From Harmothoe impar (taxonomy: Eukaryota > Annelida > Polychaeta > Phyllodocida > Polynoidae), in the NCBI GenBank assembly GCA_947462335.1, contig OX381714.1:39715360-39779359 (forward strand): DNA of 64,000 nt, written 5' to 3'. A program made the translations under genes and the position numbers. Positions 25,501 through 40,500 of this stretch are shown here, piece by piece (position 1 is the stretch's first letter; each line of letters begins with the position of its first letter). The notes under the pieces are model-generated. The model worked only from the letters and a program-made list of their open reading frames with translations, had not been told where the DNA came from and ran no database searches.

Positions 25501-28500
25501 CAAGGTCCTATTCCTAGTCTAGGGCTAGGCTAACTAACTTTAAATTGCTAAGCAATTCGAAAATATAGTAGAGATCGAAGTTGTTGTCCTTCCACCAAAT
25601 TATCTAGCTGTGAATAAAGTCCCACTTTAGCCTACGTACAAATTAAAGTGGTACCCCTTTTAGCTATAGAGTAACATGCAGGCTTTATTTTTTTGCTAAA
25701 TAGATTTAGACAATGCCATTAATTGTTTGGTCTCTAAACATTGGAGTCCAAACAATGGCCTTTTGCCAAAGGCAAAGGCTTAAATTTGGACCAAAGGAGT
25801 CGGAATATTTTTGCACCCCGCCCCCTCTCAAATAGCCTACATCAATCAATAAGATTTTATAATTTGGCAAAATATAGAGCAAAACACTATTTCAATTCCA
25901 AATTAGGCCTTTTTATTTTGTTTTTATTGTTTGAAAAAAAAGTATTTTTCAGAAAGATAAGATTTCATAAACTTTCTTGATGCAGGCTCAGGGGCATGGC
26001 TGGTGGCACACAAAGCCGAGCAGCGGAGACGCTTCAAGGCTGTGGTATGTGCCAAACCACGCACCTATTCCCAGATCCGCGAGGAGAGAAAGCGGGCACT
26101 TAAAGATGGCGGAAAGATGGTGCCCCCTCAGCCACCAGGCACAGATGGCGATGATGAAAAGGTCCTGGATGGATTTTTCCTGGTAAAGAGTTTTCTTTTG
26201 TTTTTCTAAATTATATATGTAGCAATGATGAGAAGATCCTTGATGGAATTTGCATGGTAATATATATTTTTTCAAATCAATTTCATATCTAGCAATAAAA
26301 AAAGGTGTAGATACAGTATGGCAAATTTCCATGATTCCTTTTGGCAAATGATATATTTTACTTCAACTTACAGGTAAGTCTCCCAAAATTCTAATAATTC
26401 AAGATTATGTGACAAGTATCTGGGTTGCTACAAATGTTAATCCCCTGTGAGAGGTAGAACCACCTTGGTACACACTGTCAGATCTATATCCATACTCTGT
26501 GTGCAGATGAAGCACTGTTGTGTGGAGGACCCGGTGGATCTGTGCTCGGTGAACGTCAGCGGTCAGGACCTCACAGATGTAAAGGCAGAGGACTTCTGTC
26601 TGTTCGACAATGTTGCCTACGTCAACGTCTCAGAGAATGTTCTGCCCTTTGGTAAGTTCCAAGGAGCTAAAAGCAATCAATCATTTAGAAGTTTTCTCTT
26701 TGTGCCCAGATAGTGGCCATTATCAATACCTCTAGATGCAAGTCTTGTTAATGATAGGAAAATAAGAAAAATAAATTGACACTTTTCTTAGGAATAAATA
26801 CAAGTTGTAAGACGAGTTCTTCTCAACGGAAATTATACTGGATTTAAAGTCATTTTCAAAAGCATAAGATATACTCAAGTGTTTTCTCACAAATGAATAT
26901 TCTCGATCCTCAGAAACGTTCAACAACTTCCCAATTATCAGAGAGCTGGAAATGTCCCTGAACTGCATCAGAAATATCAAGCTGAATGTTGGCGACTTCC
27001 CTAACTTAGAGGTAAGTATATAAGAAAAAGAGATCGTGTTAGTTTCAAAGTAAAAAACTTTTTTTTCCCACTATTTAAAAAGAAGGAGTAAAATAAATAT
27101 TCTACCAACCATACAATATTCTTTTAGCTGTCAATGTGCCGTCTCAATGAAAGAACATGCTCTGCAGTAAAAATAGTATAGTGAGATATGGACATTGAGT
27201 GTCACTTGATTTAATTTGAAATAAAAAGTTTGAGTTTTTCTTTGGTACAGACTCTCGATTTGTCGTACAACAACCTGTCACCGGAGGACCTTCTGCCACT
27301 CGGACTGATCCCCAACTTACGTGTGCTCAGTCTCACCGGTAACTTCCTCAAAACGTTACCGCAGAACCTCACCAAGCCCTTCATGATTCCAGACTCGTGA
27401 GTTTTCAAACTTTCATGGATTTTCTCATTTTGAAAAAGGGGACCCGCTTGAGAGGGGAGAGACCAACAATTTTATAGATGTCGCTTTTAGCGAAAAAACA
27501 GTGAGTTACTATGTATATTTTTGCACATCTAAGAGGGTCGGCCGCGATAATTCAATCCTGTATGGCTGCAGGGGGAGGTTGTAGCACCTTCGTGGCAGAG
27601 TGGGTAGTCATTTGTAAAGTCTACATCTAGATATTAAAATCACCATTATTAATTGTATTTCCTTGCCTTGACTTTACAGTATGGAGGAGATTACAAGGTT
27701 TCCAAATCTGGAGATCATGATGCTCGACGATAACAAGTTTTCCGACGTCAGTGTGTTTGCCTCATTGGCCGGACTGAGGAGGTAATCATATGAGCTCAAT
27801 GCTGCTACTTTATTTAGACATTAATAGGAAATCATCCAGTTAACTGAATGCCTACTGATTATTGGCAGGAATAGAACGAAAATCGGTTATATTGCACAAT
27901 CCAACGATACTTCTGTAGCCGATTCAAAAATTTGAAAATCAATTGTGCTGGTCCAGTTCACTTCATTTTCAATAGTTTTATATTGAATAACCTTGATATC
28001 TGTTTCATTTCATGTTTAGGCTGCGTCATCTCAACGTGTCAAAGAATGGCATTTACGTAGTGCCACAGCTGATGTTGATTGACGGACGACACGTGACTCA
28101 GGACAGCGACTCGATGAAGAAGAGTATCCGTAAGTTACGGTCTGGTCGGAAAAGTTCCCGCAGCGCCCGACGTCAGAAGTCTCACTCCTCCACCTCCAGT
28201 GAGTATTTCTTTTGTGTCTGGATTATTCCTTTCAATATGTACACATATCAGAAAAACAAAGGTGAATAAAAGCTGGTGACGTATGCATCAAAATAAAAAA
28301 ATTAAAAATATCAAATGATGAAATTAATTGCACATATCTTTCTACTAAAATCCACACAGATAAAATCATACTTTGATACTGTTGTATGCAGGGCTAGTTC
28401 GTCATACTACTGTATGGAGCAAAAAATGTATGATACAGTAAAAGAATCATTAAACAATTATTTAACAGCGGTCTTTGTTTCTCAGATGGCCGAAAGTCTA

Positions 28501-31500
28501 TTCTTAAGAACACACCGTCTCTGGAGGGCCCGACAAACACACCGCTCATGAGAAGACCAGTCTCTAGCTCAGAGAAAGGGGTGTCTTCTATGACAGATGC
28601 AAGTACTGGGGAGAAAGACTCCATAAACCACTCCGTTAAGTTCAAGGACAACCAAGCCGAAGGTAAATACTATTATTATGTCAATTTAAAGTGTAAACCC
28701 CACGCCCCTTGTCAGACTACTTTGTCTTTTGTCTTGGAAAATTCCTGAAATAAATAATAACCTGATTGGCCGGCGACGGAGTCCCCGGCCATGGTTATGG
28801 AGTTCACTTTTCCGTAAGGTTTCAACAGGAGCTGCGCGTCCATAGGTTTAGCATTGGGTGCTTTGGTTTTTACACCCTACATACATACGCTCTATGGTCT
28901 CCCACCCTTCAGCATTGCACTCCGCCAGAGTGATCCTAACCCTGCGTCGTCCCTGCGTCGTCTGCTCGTTCCCCTTACGCATTAGACCTTACCTGCAACC
29001 ATTCTATATGTTTTTCACACATCTCTCACCCAGAATGCACTGCTCATTCCGGTCTGCTGAACTTTCAATAGGTACACACTGCCAATACCCTAATGACCCT
29101 CACCTGCCTGGGAACCTGTCGCTATCAGCTTTCTGAGAACTCCGTACACTGTTGTTCACGCCTCTACCCTCCCCATACACACACACTAAACACTGCTCAT
29201 TCCAGTCTACTGAGCTTTAAATGGTACGATTGTTGTTCACACCCCACCCTCCATATACTAGCAGTACAGACCTCAGCGGCCTGGTGGGGTGGGGGAAACG
29301 ATCAGCTTTCTGGGGCGGGTGGAGGTAATTAGCAGCTCTCACCTGGCGCGGGGTCTGTACATATAATAACCACGGCCTGTAAGGCGTCATGGCAAGCTAG
29401 CCCTCACACTGCCATAGTTGAAGTGTTGAGGACGGGTGGAGGTAAATATCAGCTTTCTGATGTGTGTAGGATTTGGTAAGATACTATCATTTATGCAGTC
29501 CGAGTCTCTCTCTTGTAGATTAGCTATGGTCAGCATGATGCTTGAATGAATTCATGCCCTATGCTGTCATGATGCATGAATGCAGCCCATGAGAATAATT
29601 CTACCCTGTATTAACCCATTAAGGTGCGCATAGTGTATCAATATGCCGTATTCCATTTGTTGTCATGATACATGAATGCAACCTTGCTGCATCATTATTT
29701 CTGCACACTAACCCTTTAAGGACAGTATGGTGCTTCAAGTGAACCGTGATGCATTCATGCATCATGACTTCTCCAGACTAGCCATTTAAGGATAGCATGG
29801 TGTGTCAAGCGAACCTTGATGCATTTATGCATCATGAGCTATCCTCACTAACCCTTTAAAGACAGCATGGCGCTTCAAGTAGACCGTGATGCATTCATGC
29901 ATCATGACTTCTAAATACTAACAATTTAAGGACAGCATGGTGCGTCAAGTGAACAGCGATGCATTTATGCATCATGACCTCTCCTTAATAACCCTTTAAG
30001 GACAGCATGGTACTTTAAGTAAACAGCCATGCATTCATGCATCATGACTTCTCCAGACTAACCCTTTAAGGACAGCATGGCGCTTCAAGTGAACAGCGAT
30101 GCTTTCATGCATCATGACCTCTCCACACTAACCCTTTAAGGACAGCATGGTGCTTCAAGTGAACGGCAATGCATTTATGCATCATGACCTCTTCACACTA
30201 ACCCTTTAAGGACAGCATGGCACTTCAAGTGAACGGCAATGCATTTATGCATCATGACCTCTTCACACTAACCCTTTAAGGACAGCATGGCGCTTCAGGT
30301 GAACCACGATGCATTCATGCATCATGACCTCTCCACATTGACACTTTTAGGAAAGCATGGCCCTTCAGGTGAACTGCGATGCATTCGTGCATCAAGACAT
30401 CTCCATATTACCCCTTTAAAGACTAGTTTAACTGCTTCAAGTAAACAGTGATGCAATCATGCATCATTAGTGTATCAATTATAATTATAGACTTATAGTT
30501 ATGATCCAGAATCCTTGATGGAAGCCCGCCACCACACCTATGGTGTGGATTTCGTAGATCCTATACCTTTTAATCCTAGTAAATCTTTTTTCAGGACCAA
30601 GATTATAAAGACCTGGGTATAAAGACTATTCGCCAATGCGTTTAACTCTCTTAGAACAAAATATTTCAATATTTCCTAAATTACTCATTTCAGAAATGTT
30701 TCAGTACTAAATTCAAATATCAAACTAATTTGACCTTTGAAATAAGAAGGAAAAACTGATAGCAGTAAAAATATAAAGGAAGTATTCATTATCAGTATAT
30801 CAAAATGCAACCTTTCAGACGGTGCCGACAATCTATCAGCGACAACCGGCCTTGAGCTGGCCTCCCTTCCTGCTTCGGAAACTCTCGGGGAGGAGAGTGG
30901 TAAGCTTGGCAACCTGAGCCGGCACGGTGCACACTCAAATACTACCTTTGATATAATATGTAACAAACTCTTAGTACCAAATCAAGGCTCAGTGCATCAT
31001 TAATCAACCAAAATTCTAAAGAAAATTACCATTATTATGCATATCTGCCATCTACTATTATTTGAAAATATGAGAAATGATATGATTATAAGTTTACCTT
31101 ATTGAATGCTATTGAGCCTTTGATAAGCGTATATGAGTTTACATTCCCCCATGGTTGTGTATAGTTTTATTCAATATTTCACACATTTTAGTGTTTGATA
31201 TTTATGAGTTCAATGCGGATAATACGTTGGGTCGCTGTTTTTCGATTGTCAATGTTCCTGTTTGAATATGTTTCCACGTATCTTGTGATAATTTTGTTGA
31301 CAGATTTTTACGTGGAGGATTATAGAAGGTGTTTGATGTTTTGAGTCTGAAATTTGTCAAAGTCTATTTTGACATTACCAAATGCCTTCCACTTTCATAC
31401 ATTGGAAAAAAAATTACAACATGTATATATCTCATTTATAAGGTATTGTGTATATAGGTAATATTATCTTCATCCATGTGTAGATATTGGTGCTGTTCTG

Positions 31501-34500
31501 CCTGGAAATTGTCATGGGGTGATTAACCTTTTATTGGATCAGCTGTACATACAAATTGACAAAAAGCTAAATGTTTTTACCGATATGTGCTCAAAATTAT
31601 CATAATTTACCTGATCAGATGTCAATTATTATTCCCGAGCCAAAATTGTCTCTGTATATCAACCTCTTGCAATGAAAATAAGCGGACTCAGACTTTAATA
31701 TATGTGAATCGTTTGATATTTGTTTCCTCCAATTTTCAATGCACCAGCTATTATAAATCTCTAATATAAGGAATAACGGCTTCAATATTGATGGTATCTC
31801 AATTAGTATCTACAGTAAACCTCTTTATGTCATGTCTCTTACAGCTCTAGATATGGAAATTAAGCCCCTGGATGATGACCTGAATTTCGGTGAGCTGAAT
31901 CTTGAGCAGCTCGATGAAAAGATAGAAGAGGAAACCTTCCAGGAGGCAGTCGCCGAGCATAATGCCCAGTCACTCGCCGGCACCCTATCCACCGGCCCGG
32001 TCCCACCACCCTTCCCAGAGCTACGGTCACTCGATCTTTCGTTTAATCAGGTAATATTTTTGTATTGATGTTCAATAGCTTTCAATAAAGTTTCTGTTCC
32101 AACATCTGTTACTTATCAGCACATGGCGAGAAGACTATCCAATCTGTAAGGACTGTCTATTAGAGACGAGATACTAGACACGTCATATGGAAACAGTTTT
32201 GGCTTCTCCCTTTTTTAATATGATGTAGGTTATCATCCGTAACCAGGATTTCACTTATGAACAGGACATTTAATCTGGTGAATTTTAAGAATTTTGATAA
32301 ACAATTTAGATTTATTTTTGATATAACAAATGCCATATTTCTTCCATTTTCCAGTGTGCTTTCATACATCACCCATTCAAAGGTTGAGATATTTATAATG
32401 TGTTTGTATAGTGTATCTTTTACGTACAATTTTATTGTATCGTCAATCTACACCTCTCGCATGCACATATAAGTCAGACCCCAGAAAAATGGACTATGTT
32501 GGTGATTTTTAGTCTTTTTCACCTTCCACCAGCCATACATTAAACATACCTGTACTATACTAGGTCTTTTTGATATCATGTAAGAGAGAACACTCTAGGC
32601 TTTCAGAAAAGTTTAAAAAAAAGTGAATCGGACTTAGATTTTTTGATTTATGGCTCCTCAAAGTTGAAAAATACCCCAAAACCAAGGTTCCAGGCAGTTT
32701 TAATATTTTTCAAATGTCCCCTACCACTACAATTGCAATCAGAACCCTTCCTATCCAACAAATATTATGAGGTATACATGTTTAATGAAAGGATCAAGCA
32801 TTTTTACCTGGATATCTAGCCCAAATTTTTTACCATGGCCCCTACTTTCAGAAATGGCACTCGTGTAACCTCCGCCACTTTTACTTTCTGGACTGATGTT
32901 TGCTTGCTAAGAATAACAATTTTATATTTATTTTACCCTCACTATAAGGAGGGCTGTGGGTAGTAACACTGGGAAAAAAATTGTGGGGCTAACTCTAATA
33001 TTTACGGTGCCAGCCCCAGATGAGTGGTTTTGTTACCGAGGTAAAAGTGGCAGAGGTTACACCGTTAAACCTCAAAAACTGTACAAAAACCTTTCAACTC
33101 ACTCTTCTAACCTTTATATATCATGGGGACATACATTTTCTATCATTCTGGCCACTATTTGCAGCCTAAACTTGCTTCAGTGTATTGAGTGGCTGCGTTT
33201 TTGTTGTTTTGCCGTAACCTCCGCCACTTTTATGTAATCTCCGCCACTTTTATTATGATCCCATGCCCTAGGCTCAGAATATACTGTGCAGTGGACTGCT
33301 CCATAGTTTATATTATACCAGTACCTCCCCTTAAGCTGTTCAGTATGTCAAACTTAACTTGGGGCCCTATATTTGCTTACTGGTAGTGCTTTCCTAGTAA
33401 AAGTGGCGGAGGTTACATAAAAGTGGCGGAGGTTACACACAAATACTTTATTCAGTCATAGAAATGTTAATATCAACAAGATCAAAGTGAATCCTCTCCA
33501 GCACTTTGGAGAGGTATATATTTTAACATTCAAAGCAAAAGAAATGAATTCCACTAAATTTTTGACATGTCAGGATCAACCACCAATCATGTATTCTCCG
33601 CCACTTTGACTTTTTTTGATTTTTTGATTAAAATCCTACTTCCACTCAGTCAATCAGCTCAATATCTTAACCAAACATGCCCCTATGGTACTTCTATCAT
33701 CCCAAATAGTCATTTTGTCAATATTAGATACTTTATTTTTGCATGCTGGATAATTCAATAATAATCAATGATATATATGTAACCTCCGCCACTTTTACTC
33801 ACTTATTTTGATTATAATGACAAAAATAGTCTATTTACATGTAAAGTGATATATAGGATTGAAAGTATACATATTGAAGATAATACACAGCAAATGTTAT
33901 GATAAAAAAGACACTTTTGAGCAAGCTAGAGTAAAGTTTGTGATTCTTGGTAAAAATTGCAACATATTCACGAGTTTTCGAAAGTTTGTTAACCCACAAG
34001 TCGTTGTGTGGTGATTATCAAACTTGGTATGCATGATTATATATACCGTAGCTACTTGTAGACAAAATTATAAGTTACTGTAGTGTTTTTCAGACATTCT
34101 ATCAAATCTGTGATATTTTGGTCGTAACCTCCGCCACTTTTACTCTAGGTTATGTTCACAGGATAATAAAAACTGACCCCCTGGGAGTTAAGCCTTCCCT
34201 TTGGAGGTTTCATGGACCCGAGATACTGGTCTTTCAATGTAATTAACTTGTTTTAAGATAACTTGAGTTTACCAAAATTTTCTTTTTCATACCATAGTGC
34301 CCCAGTATAGAGCATTTTTGGAAAATCTGAGTCATATGCCAAACTGCCAGTATCCCTGCGAAAGTCTTGTCGTTTCTTTATATCTGTAAAATGGTTGAGA
34401 GACATCTACCGGTTTGGGTAATTTACGAATACAAAAACTACACGTTTTAGTATTATTAGTAGCATCTCTCACAGTCAGATGGATTAAAAAAATGTTAAAT

Positions 34501-37500
34501 GCTGCATCTTCTTTCAGTGGGTTCTTTTTCATAAACCCACAAATTCCTTATACTACATATCATAGGGCCTACTATATGTATGACTTGATATTGTAGTCCG
34601 CTACTGCACACACGCTGTAAAGTACAAATTTGGTTTTAATCTCAGTTCATAACTACCGTAAATTCTTGCATATAAGCCTAACCCTCGTATAAGTCGCACC
34701 CCTAACTTTAGAGAATCATATAAGCAGCAAAGGAGGTATAGAAATGGCTAATTTAGTACTGTTCTGTACAAGCAAAAACCCTCGTATAAGCCTCACCCCA
34801 ACTTTGAGAGAATCTTATAAGCCGCACAGGAGTTCTGACTCGTTCAGGCCGCGGCTTTTTTTTTTTAATCTTTTTTTTTATGGCTTTTATGCGGGAATTT
34901 ATGGCAGTGTTTTACTTATTTCTTCTCTGTTGTTCCTACAAAGAGTAACACTTGATATGTACCAGGAAATGCAATCAACAGAATATCTCTGCACATTTCT
35001 TAGGTATCCAGGTAGGACAAATTGACTTGAAAATTAAAAATCTTATCTTTGGCTACAGATTGTGGACGAGGATAGTTTACTTGCGGTCGCAGCCTGGCCG
35101 CTTCTGTCTGAGATGAGCATCCACGACAACCCGCTGACCACCCAGAACAGTGGCGACCCGCCCCTCCTCAAACGGTATCTCACTGAGCGTCTCGGCATCA
35201 AGATTATCAGGTAAAATCATGCTTAATCTAAGCATAGACTTTAGAGAAACACTGACTATTGAAGATACAGTTTTACCTACCATTTACTACTCATTTTCAA
35301 GGTTTTCCTACCGATACCCATCAGATTTGAGAATCATTGCATGATTATAATAAGCTCTCCAAATATTGGTCCCAGCCACCAAATAATCAGTTACTTCCAA
35401 ACACTTCTACTATTGCCTTGCATTGTGCTGTCGCCCCCTAGTGTGGACGTTAAGGAACATGCTGTGGGTTCATGGAGTCGCCTGTAGAGGGAGTAATGGG
35501 GTAATGGTCATGACCATGGATCCACTCCAGACACCATGTTTCTGCTTTTGCATGCATCCCCAGAGATTGTAATTACTTTTTTTTTTATCATTGTGTGATC
35601 CAGAAAACGCCCAGAAGGACCAGCAAAACCCCGAGTTGAGTTGCAGATTAAACAAGAACGAAAAGTGAGTTATCCCACTGTTTAGTTGATCAAGTGATAA
35701 GATTATGTCTGGATTCTTATGATAAAAAAATAGAGGGAGAAGGAAACAATAATGAATTTCACATGCAGTCTGAACCAATAATGCATTATCGAGTAGTTTG
35801 CAGTCACAGAGAACTGCTGCAAGACACTTTGCTGCAATTAAAAATGCACATTAATGCATTATGCAGGGCTTAAAGGGTTATGTTCATGAAAACACTACCT
35901 CCCCCATATTTCAGGTGAACACGATTATACCACCTGTCCCTCGCTGTAATGTGGAAGAACTCCTAGCACTGGAGGCACCGCCCAAAAGTGCCCCAATATC
36001 AGGGAGATCCAGTGCCTCCACCCACAGATCGAGCAAGATGTCGCGCCATACCCCCACCGGCCCGTCTCCAGCGTCTGCTCGTCTCGATCGAACCACCCCG
36101 CTGCCACCCATACCTCCGAGTCCGAGAATGGCAAGCGATGAAGATGCTGATCGGAAGGAGCCAGCTGAGCCCGCTGACGATGGCGACGTCTTCTTCATGA
36201 CCCAGGTTTGTAATCCGATCGGTACTACAAATAACTTCCCAGTATCATTAATCCACTCTTTCGGTCCAATCAAATCGACCGAAACTTGCAATCGCTTTAC
36301 TCAGGTAGGGTAGACAACAAACCTATACACCACAAGAGACGTTTTTTCCCGTTTATCAGGTAAAACTTTATTAAAATGAAGTATTTGTATTTAGGTAGAG
36401 GATCAAAAAGCCAATGAACAGCAGTCGATGGAAGCTGGACCTAAGATGGTGCCACAGCCACCGAAGAAGCCCAAGGCTAAATCTAGGCGCCGCAGAGAAC
36501 CGGTGAAGCCGGCCGTGCCCGATCAATATAAGGGTTACGAGGAGCTGCTCAATATACCGAGTGACGAGGAGGATGGAGAGGATGTAGGACAGGGTATGTC
36601 ACGTTAACTCTTTAGAGACAACATGATGCTTAAATAAAATATGCCCTTTAGTTGTCATGATGCATGAATGAAGCGACGGTCTGTAACTCATCATACCCAC
36701 TCCAGGGTTGAGAATTTACATAAGGATTGGTGTAATGTAAAATCCAGCGGTGGGGAGTTACTCGCCAGCAATGCGTTGGTGCATGATGTCAACAAATGAC
36801 CAGGAAGCCTTAAGGTATGTTGCGACCCTTAAAGGTTTAGATACTCAGCAATGATCCTGGTCGTTGGCAGAACTGAGATAAGACTTAAGATAAGAAAATA
36901 TATTGTTTTCTGAAGAATTAATCATATCAATGTCTCCTCTTCATGACCCCTTCCATAACTGCCCCACGCGATTGCTCGTGCCCCCCTTCCCCTCCCCTCC
37001 CCTCCCTTCCTCCCTCCCTGCCATACTTCTCCCTTCCCCCGAGGCTTCCCTACCCGCCAGTCCTATGTTTCTGCAGTCCTTTTTGTATCCTGATACCCCC
37101 CCCCCCATGTCTACTGCTTTTTGTCGTTCATTGCATTAACATACTTTCCACTATTGAAGAAACTTGTTTTGTAAAATGCCATTTCCCTTCTTACTGATAA
37201 CCGTAATGCTGTCTTTTTGTAAGCCAAAGTATGTACAGTCTGTGCGTCTTTTTGAATAACCCTTTAAGGGACGCAAAGTGCTTTTAATAATGCATCATGC
37301 TCTTTGGTTGTCATGATACATGAATGCTGGGACTGCATTCATACTTCATGCCGACCCTTCGGAAGTCCATCAGTCTCGTAAGGTCGGCTGGTATGGTGGT
37401 TGAATGCAGCCATAGCAATGCACATCCAAGTGCTGCATTCATGCACCATTCCTACCAAGGGCAGAGCACATTAAAGCGATATTCGGTCCTTTTAAAAAGA

Positions 37501-40500
37501 GTTACACCAACTTTTTTTTGCGACTTCCTCTCCAGATCTGAGCAGTAATGTAAAGTCCCTGCAGTACATGCTAAAACATCCGCTGCTCTTCCGGGAGAAG
37601 AACGCACCCCTGGATCAACCTCAGCCTCCCTTCAGGCCTCTCACCAAGGTATGTACTTTTAATCATATTAACTCTTGATTTTTTATACATATATATAATA
37701 AATCAAATCAACTCTTGGTATTACTTTTGATGTATATATGTCACGCGCAATATCGGAAATTGCGCAATATCGGAACTCCTACATGGACATAAAATATATT
37801 ATAAAATATATCAGTATACCCCTCAAACAGAAAGGTAGGGCAAGAAATGTATTTGCAAGGAGGTTATTTTGGATCATTTCAGGCCCAGGCAGCCAAAGGC
37901 CCAATGTTTTATCACAGCAGATGCATTTCTGCCACACCTTATTCACAGCTACATACAGGTGTGGCATGCATGTGGGTTCTCCCTGACTGTTTTCACACCT
38001 CCAAGATGCAGTACAGTATCCTCAAACATAGCTGAAATATATATTTATATTCTATATCTGTAGCTACAATAAAAACAGAGAGGAGTTCTGATACTGTGCA
38101 ATCTAACTATGGTGCAATTCCGGAATTGCCCTGCGCAGTTCCGGAATTGTACAGGGGCAATTCCGGAATTGGGCTGGTTCCTATTCTGCGCCTGACATAT
38201 ATATTACATCTAACGGCCAACACGGTCAGATCTGATTTAGATATGGAAGATCGGTAATGCATTGTTTGGCTACGATGTATGGAAGGGTTGCTCAAAACAA
38301 AGGACTAGAGGAAATACAAAATGGGTAGCTGGACTGTCACTTTCCTAATTCCATTAATTTTAATGATTAGATCAGGAACTGGTGGTATGCTATGAGCCTG
38401 TAGAATGCAAGTGGTTTATAGGCACGATATTGAATAAGTTCTCTTTGATCAATTCTATGCTCTCTATTGTACTGAAATACGTGTTTAGTGTAAAGGGAGA
38501 CGATATATTACTTTTTCACAACTCACTTTTGAACTATGTCAATTAACAAGGGAAGTAAATTACGTGTCTGTTGTGATGATGTTGGGATTTACTGATTAAC
38601 TCGTAATTAGAAGAGATGCCAAGGATTCAATACTAATGACTTTTTTGCTCTAATTAAATCTGATGATAAAAGAATTAGGTTCTTAAGTGATGAGGCCACG
38701 CTCTTTTTATGTCTCCATTGAGATAAAAGAAGCCGTTCATCAGTTTAGAATGAAACTTTTACATTCAATCAGTAAACTTAGTATTGATCAATGCTATTAT
38801 AAAGTGTTGTGGTACAATATACCCTTTAAATAGAATAGGTTTTGGTAGGTGAAGATGCACATTAAACCCTTTATGAACCGCATGTTGCTAAAAGTCGACA
38901 TTTGTCGTCATTATGGACCAATGCAGCCCTGGCGAGTAACTCGCCAGGGCTGCATCGGTGCGTCCTGGCAACCCGTTGGGGGGTCTTATCGACTCTGTAG
39001 GGTCAGCATGATGATTGGATGCAGCACTGGCGAATTACTTGCCAGGGTTGCATTCATGCATTATGACGATGATGCATGGATGCATTATGCCGCCCTTATA
39101 GGGCTAACTAAACACAGTGTGACTATTTAATTGTGACCGATCTGAATTCTTTTATGACTACATCGGAGAATATCGCATTACCAATAAAGATGGGCAACTC
39201 CAGATATCAAAACTCTCATATCTGGTGCATTGATTGCCAATGTTATAAGATGCTGTACTATTACACGTCTTTTTTTTCACGGAAAATGAAAGTCCACAAA
39301 TTCATGTGACTTCACACTATGCCATACATATACGCAAAATTACCGATTTTCACTTTTCCACGAAAATGTATACCCTCAAATAATGTATATCTACAGTCAC
39401 AGTACAGTGAGAAATTTCAAGCAGACTGTATTGTGCCGCCACCTGTGAGTTGGAGGAGTTACCGCTTGTCCCACGAGGGGGCGACACTGTCTCATAGCAG
39501 CATATCTCTTGCACAAGGCTGGCTGCACAGCTCATTGGAGCCAATCAGGGAGCACGGTTGCATGACCCCCTCCCTCCTGGTTTTCTCCAGCACCCCTGAC
39601 CCACTTTCGGGTCTTAATCAAGTCTTAATAAGTCTTTGTCTTAAAGTCTTAAGTCTTAATGAGTCTTGGTATAGTCTTAGTCTTAAAGTCTTATCAGTAC
39701 TCACCATTAATAAAGAAGAAAAAAAGAAAAGAAAAATGGGGGTTGGGGGGCAGAGCCCCCCCATGATATCAACATATGATGCCATCTACATTTGGTGGGT
39801 ACCTATAATTAAGACTTTTAAGATTAAGACTTTGCTTAAGACTCACTCAAGAATTCCGATGAAATGTGCAGCGAGGTCACTCCTTGCTTCTCTTGGCTCA
39901 TACACTCGGGAAACTCCAACAGGAAGTTCCTTGTATTAGCATAACGTATAACCCGCACCTCGACTTTGGGAGAACCCTTTAACCAGTACCTGGGGTCTGA
40001 AGATCGCTGTTTTGGTATCAGCATTGGAGGTTTGGTTCACGTATAACCCGCGGGTTATACGCGGGAATTTACAGTGGTAACGATGGGTCGGGGGAGGGAA
40101 TAATAAATGTTGACCCTTTCTGAGGTGGGGGGGGGGGGGGCAAAAAATTGTCGACCCTTCGGGATGGGTGGGCCCTGTGGGGACGTGCTGTTTGTTGCAC
40201 TCAACAATCTAACAGAAGGGCGGTGGGGGGGGGGGGGAGGGGGGGGGGGGTGTTCACGATTTTTCGCCACACCTCCTGTTGATAATAAATGATCGGGCCT
40301 TTAAAACGAGATTTCTATCCCAAAGTAGAGGGCAGCAGGGCACAAATAGTCGGCTAATGAAGGAATTAACTTGTTCTATGTTCACATATCAGGACCTTCC
40401 GAACCCTAATCACAACGATTCCTAATTTGACGATTAGGCCTTTTTGTACTAGAACTCTGCATGCGAAAGTTCAGCAAATGAGCGTAGAGACGCGACAAAT

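Noticed and set aside
29711..30466. CRISPR-like array
   Set aside because: The whole 70-bp unit repeats with no unique spacers, in an animal intron.
39319..39939. 206-codon plus-strand ORF
   Set aside because: It runs through the AGTCTTAA inverted repeat, has no recognisable domain, and lies inside XRRA1 intron 15.
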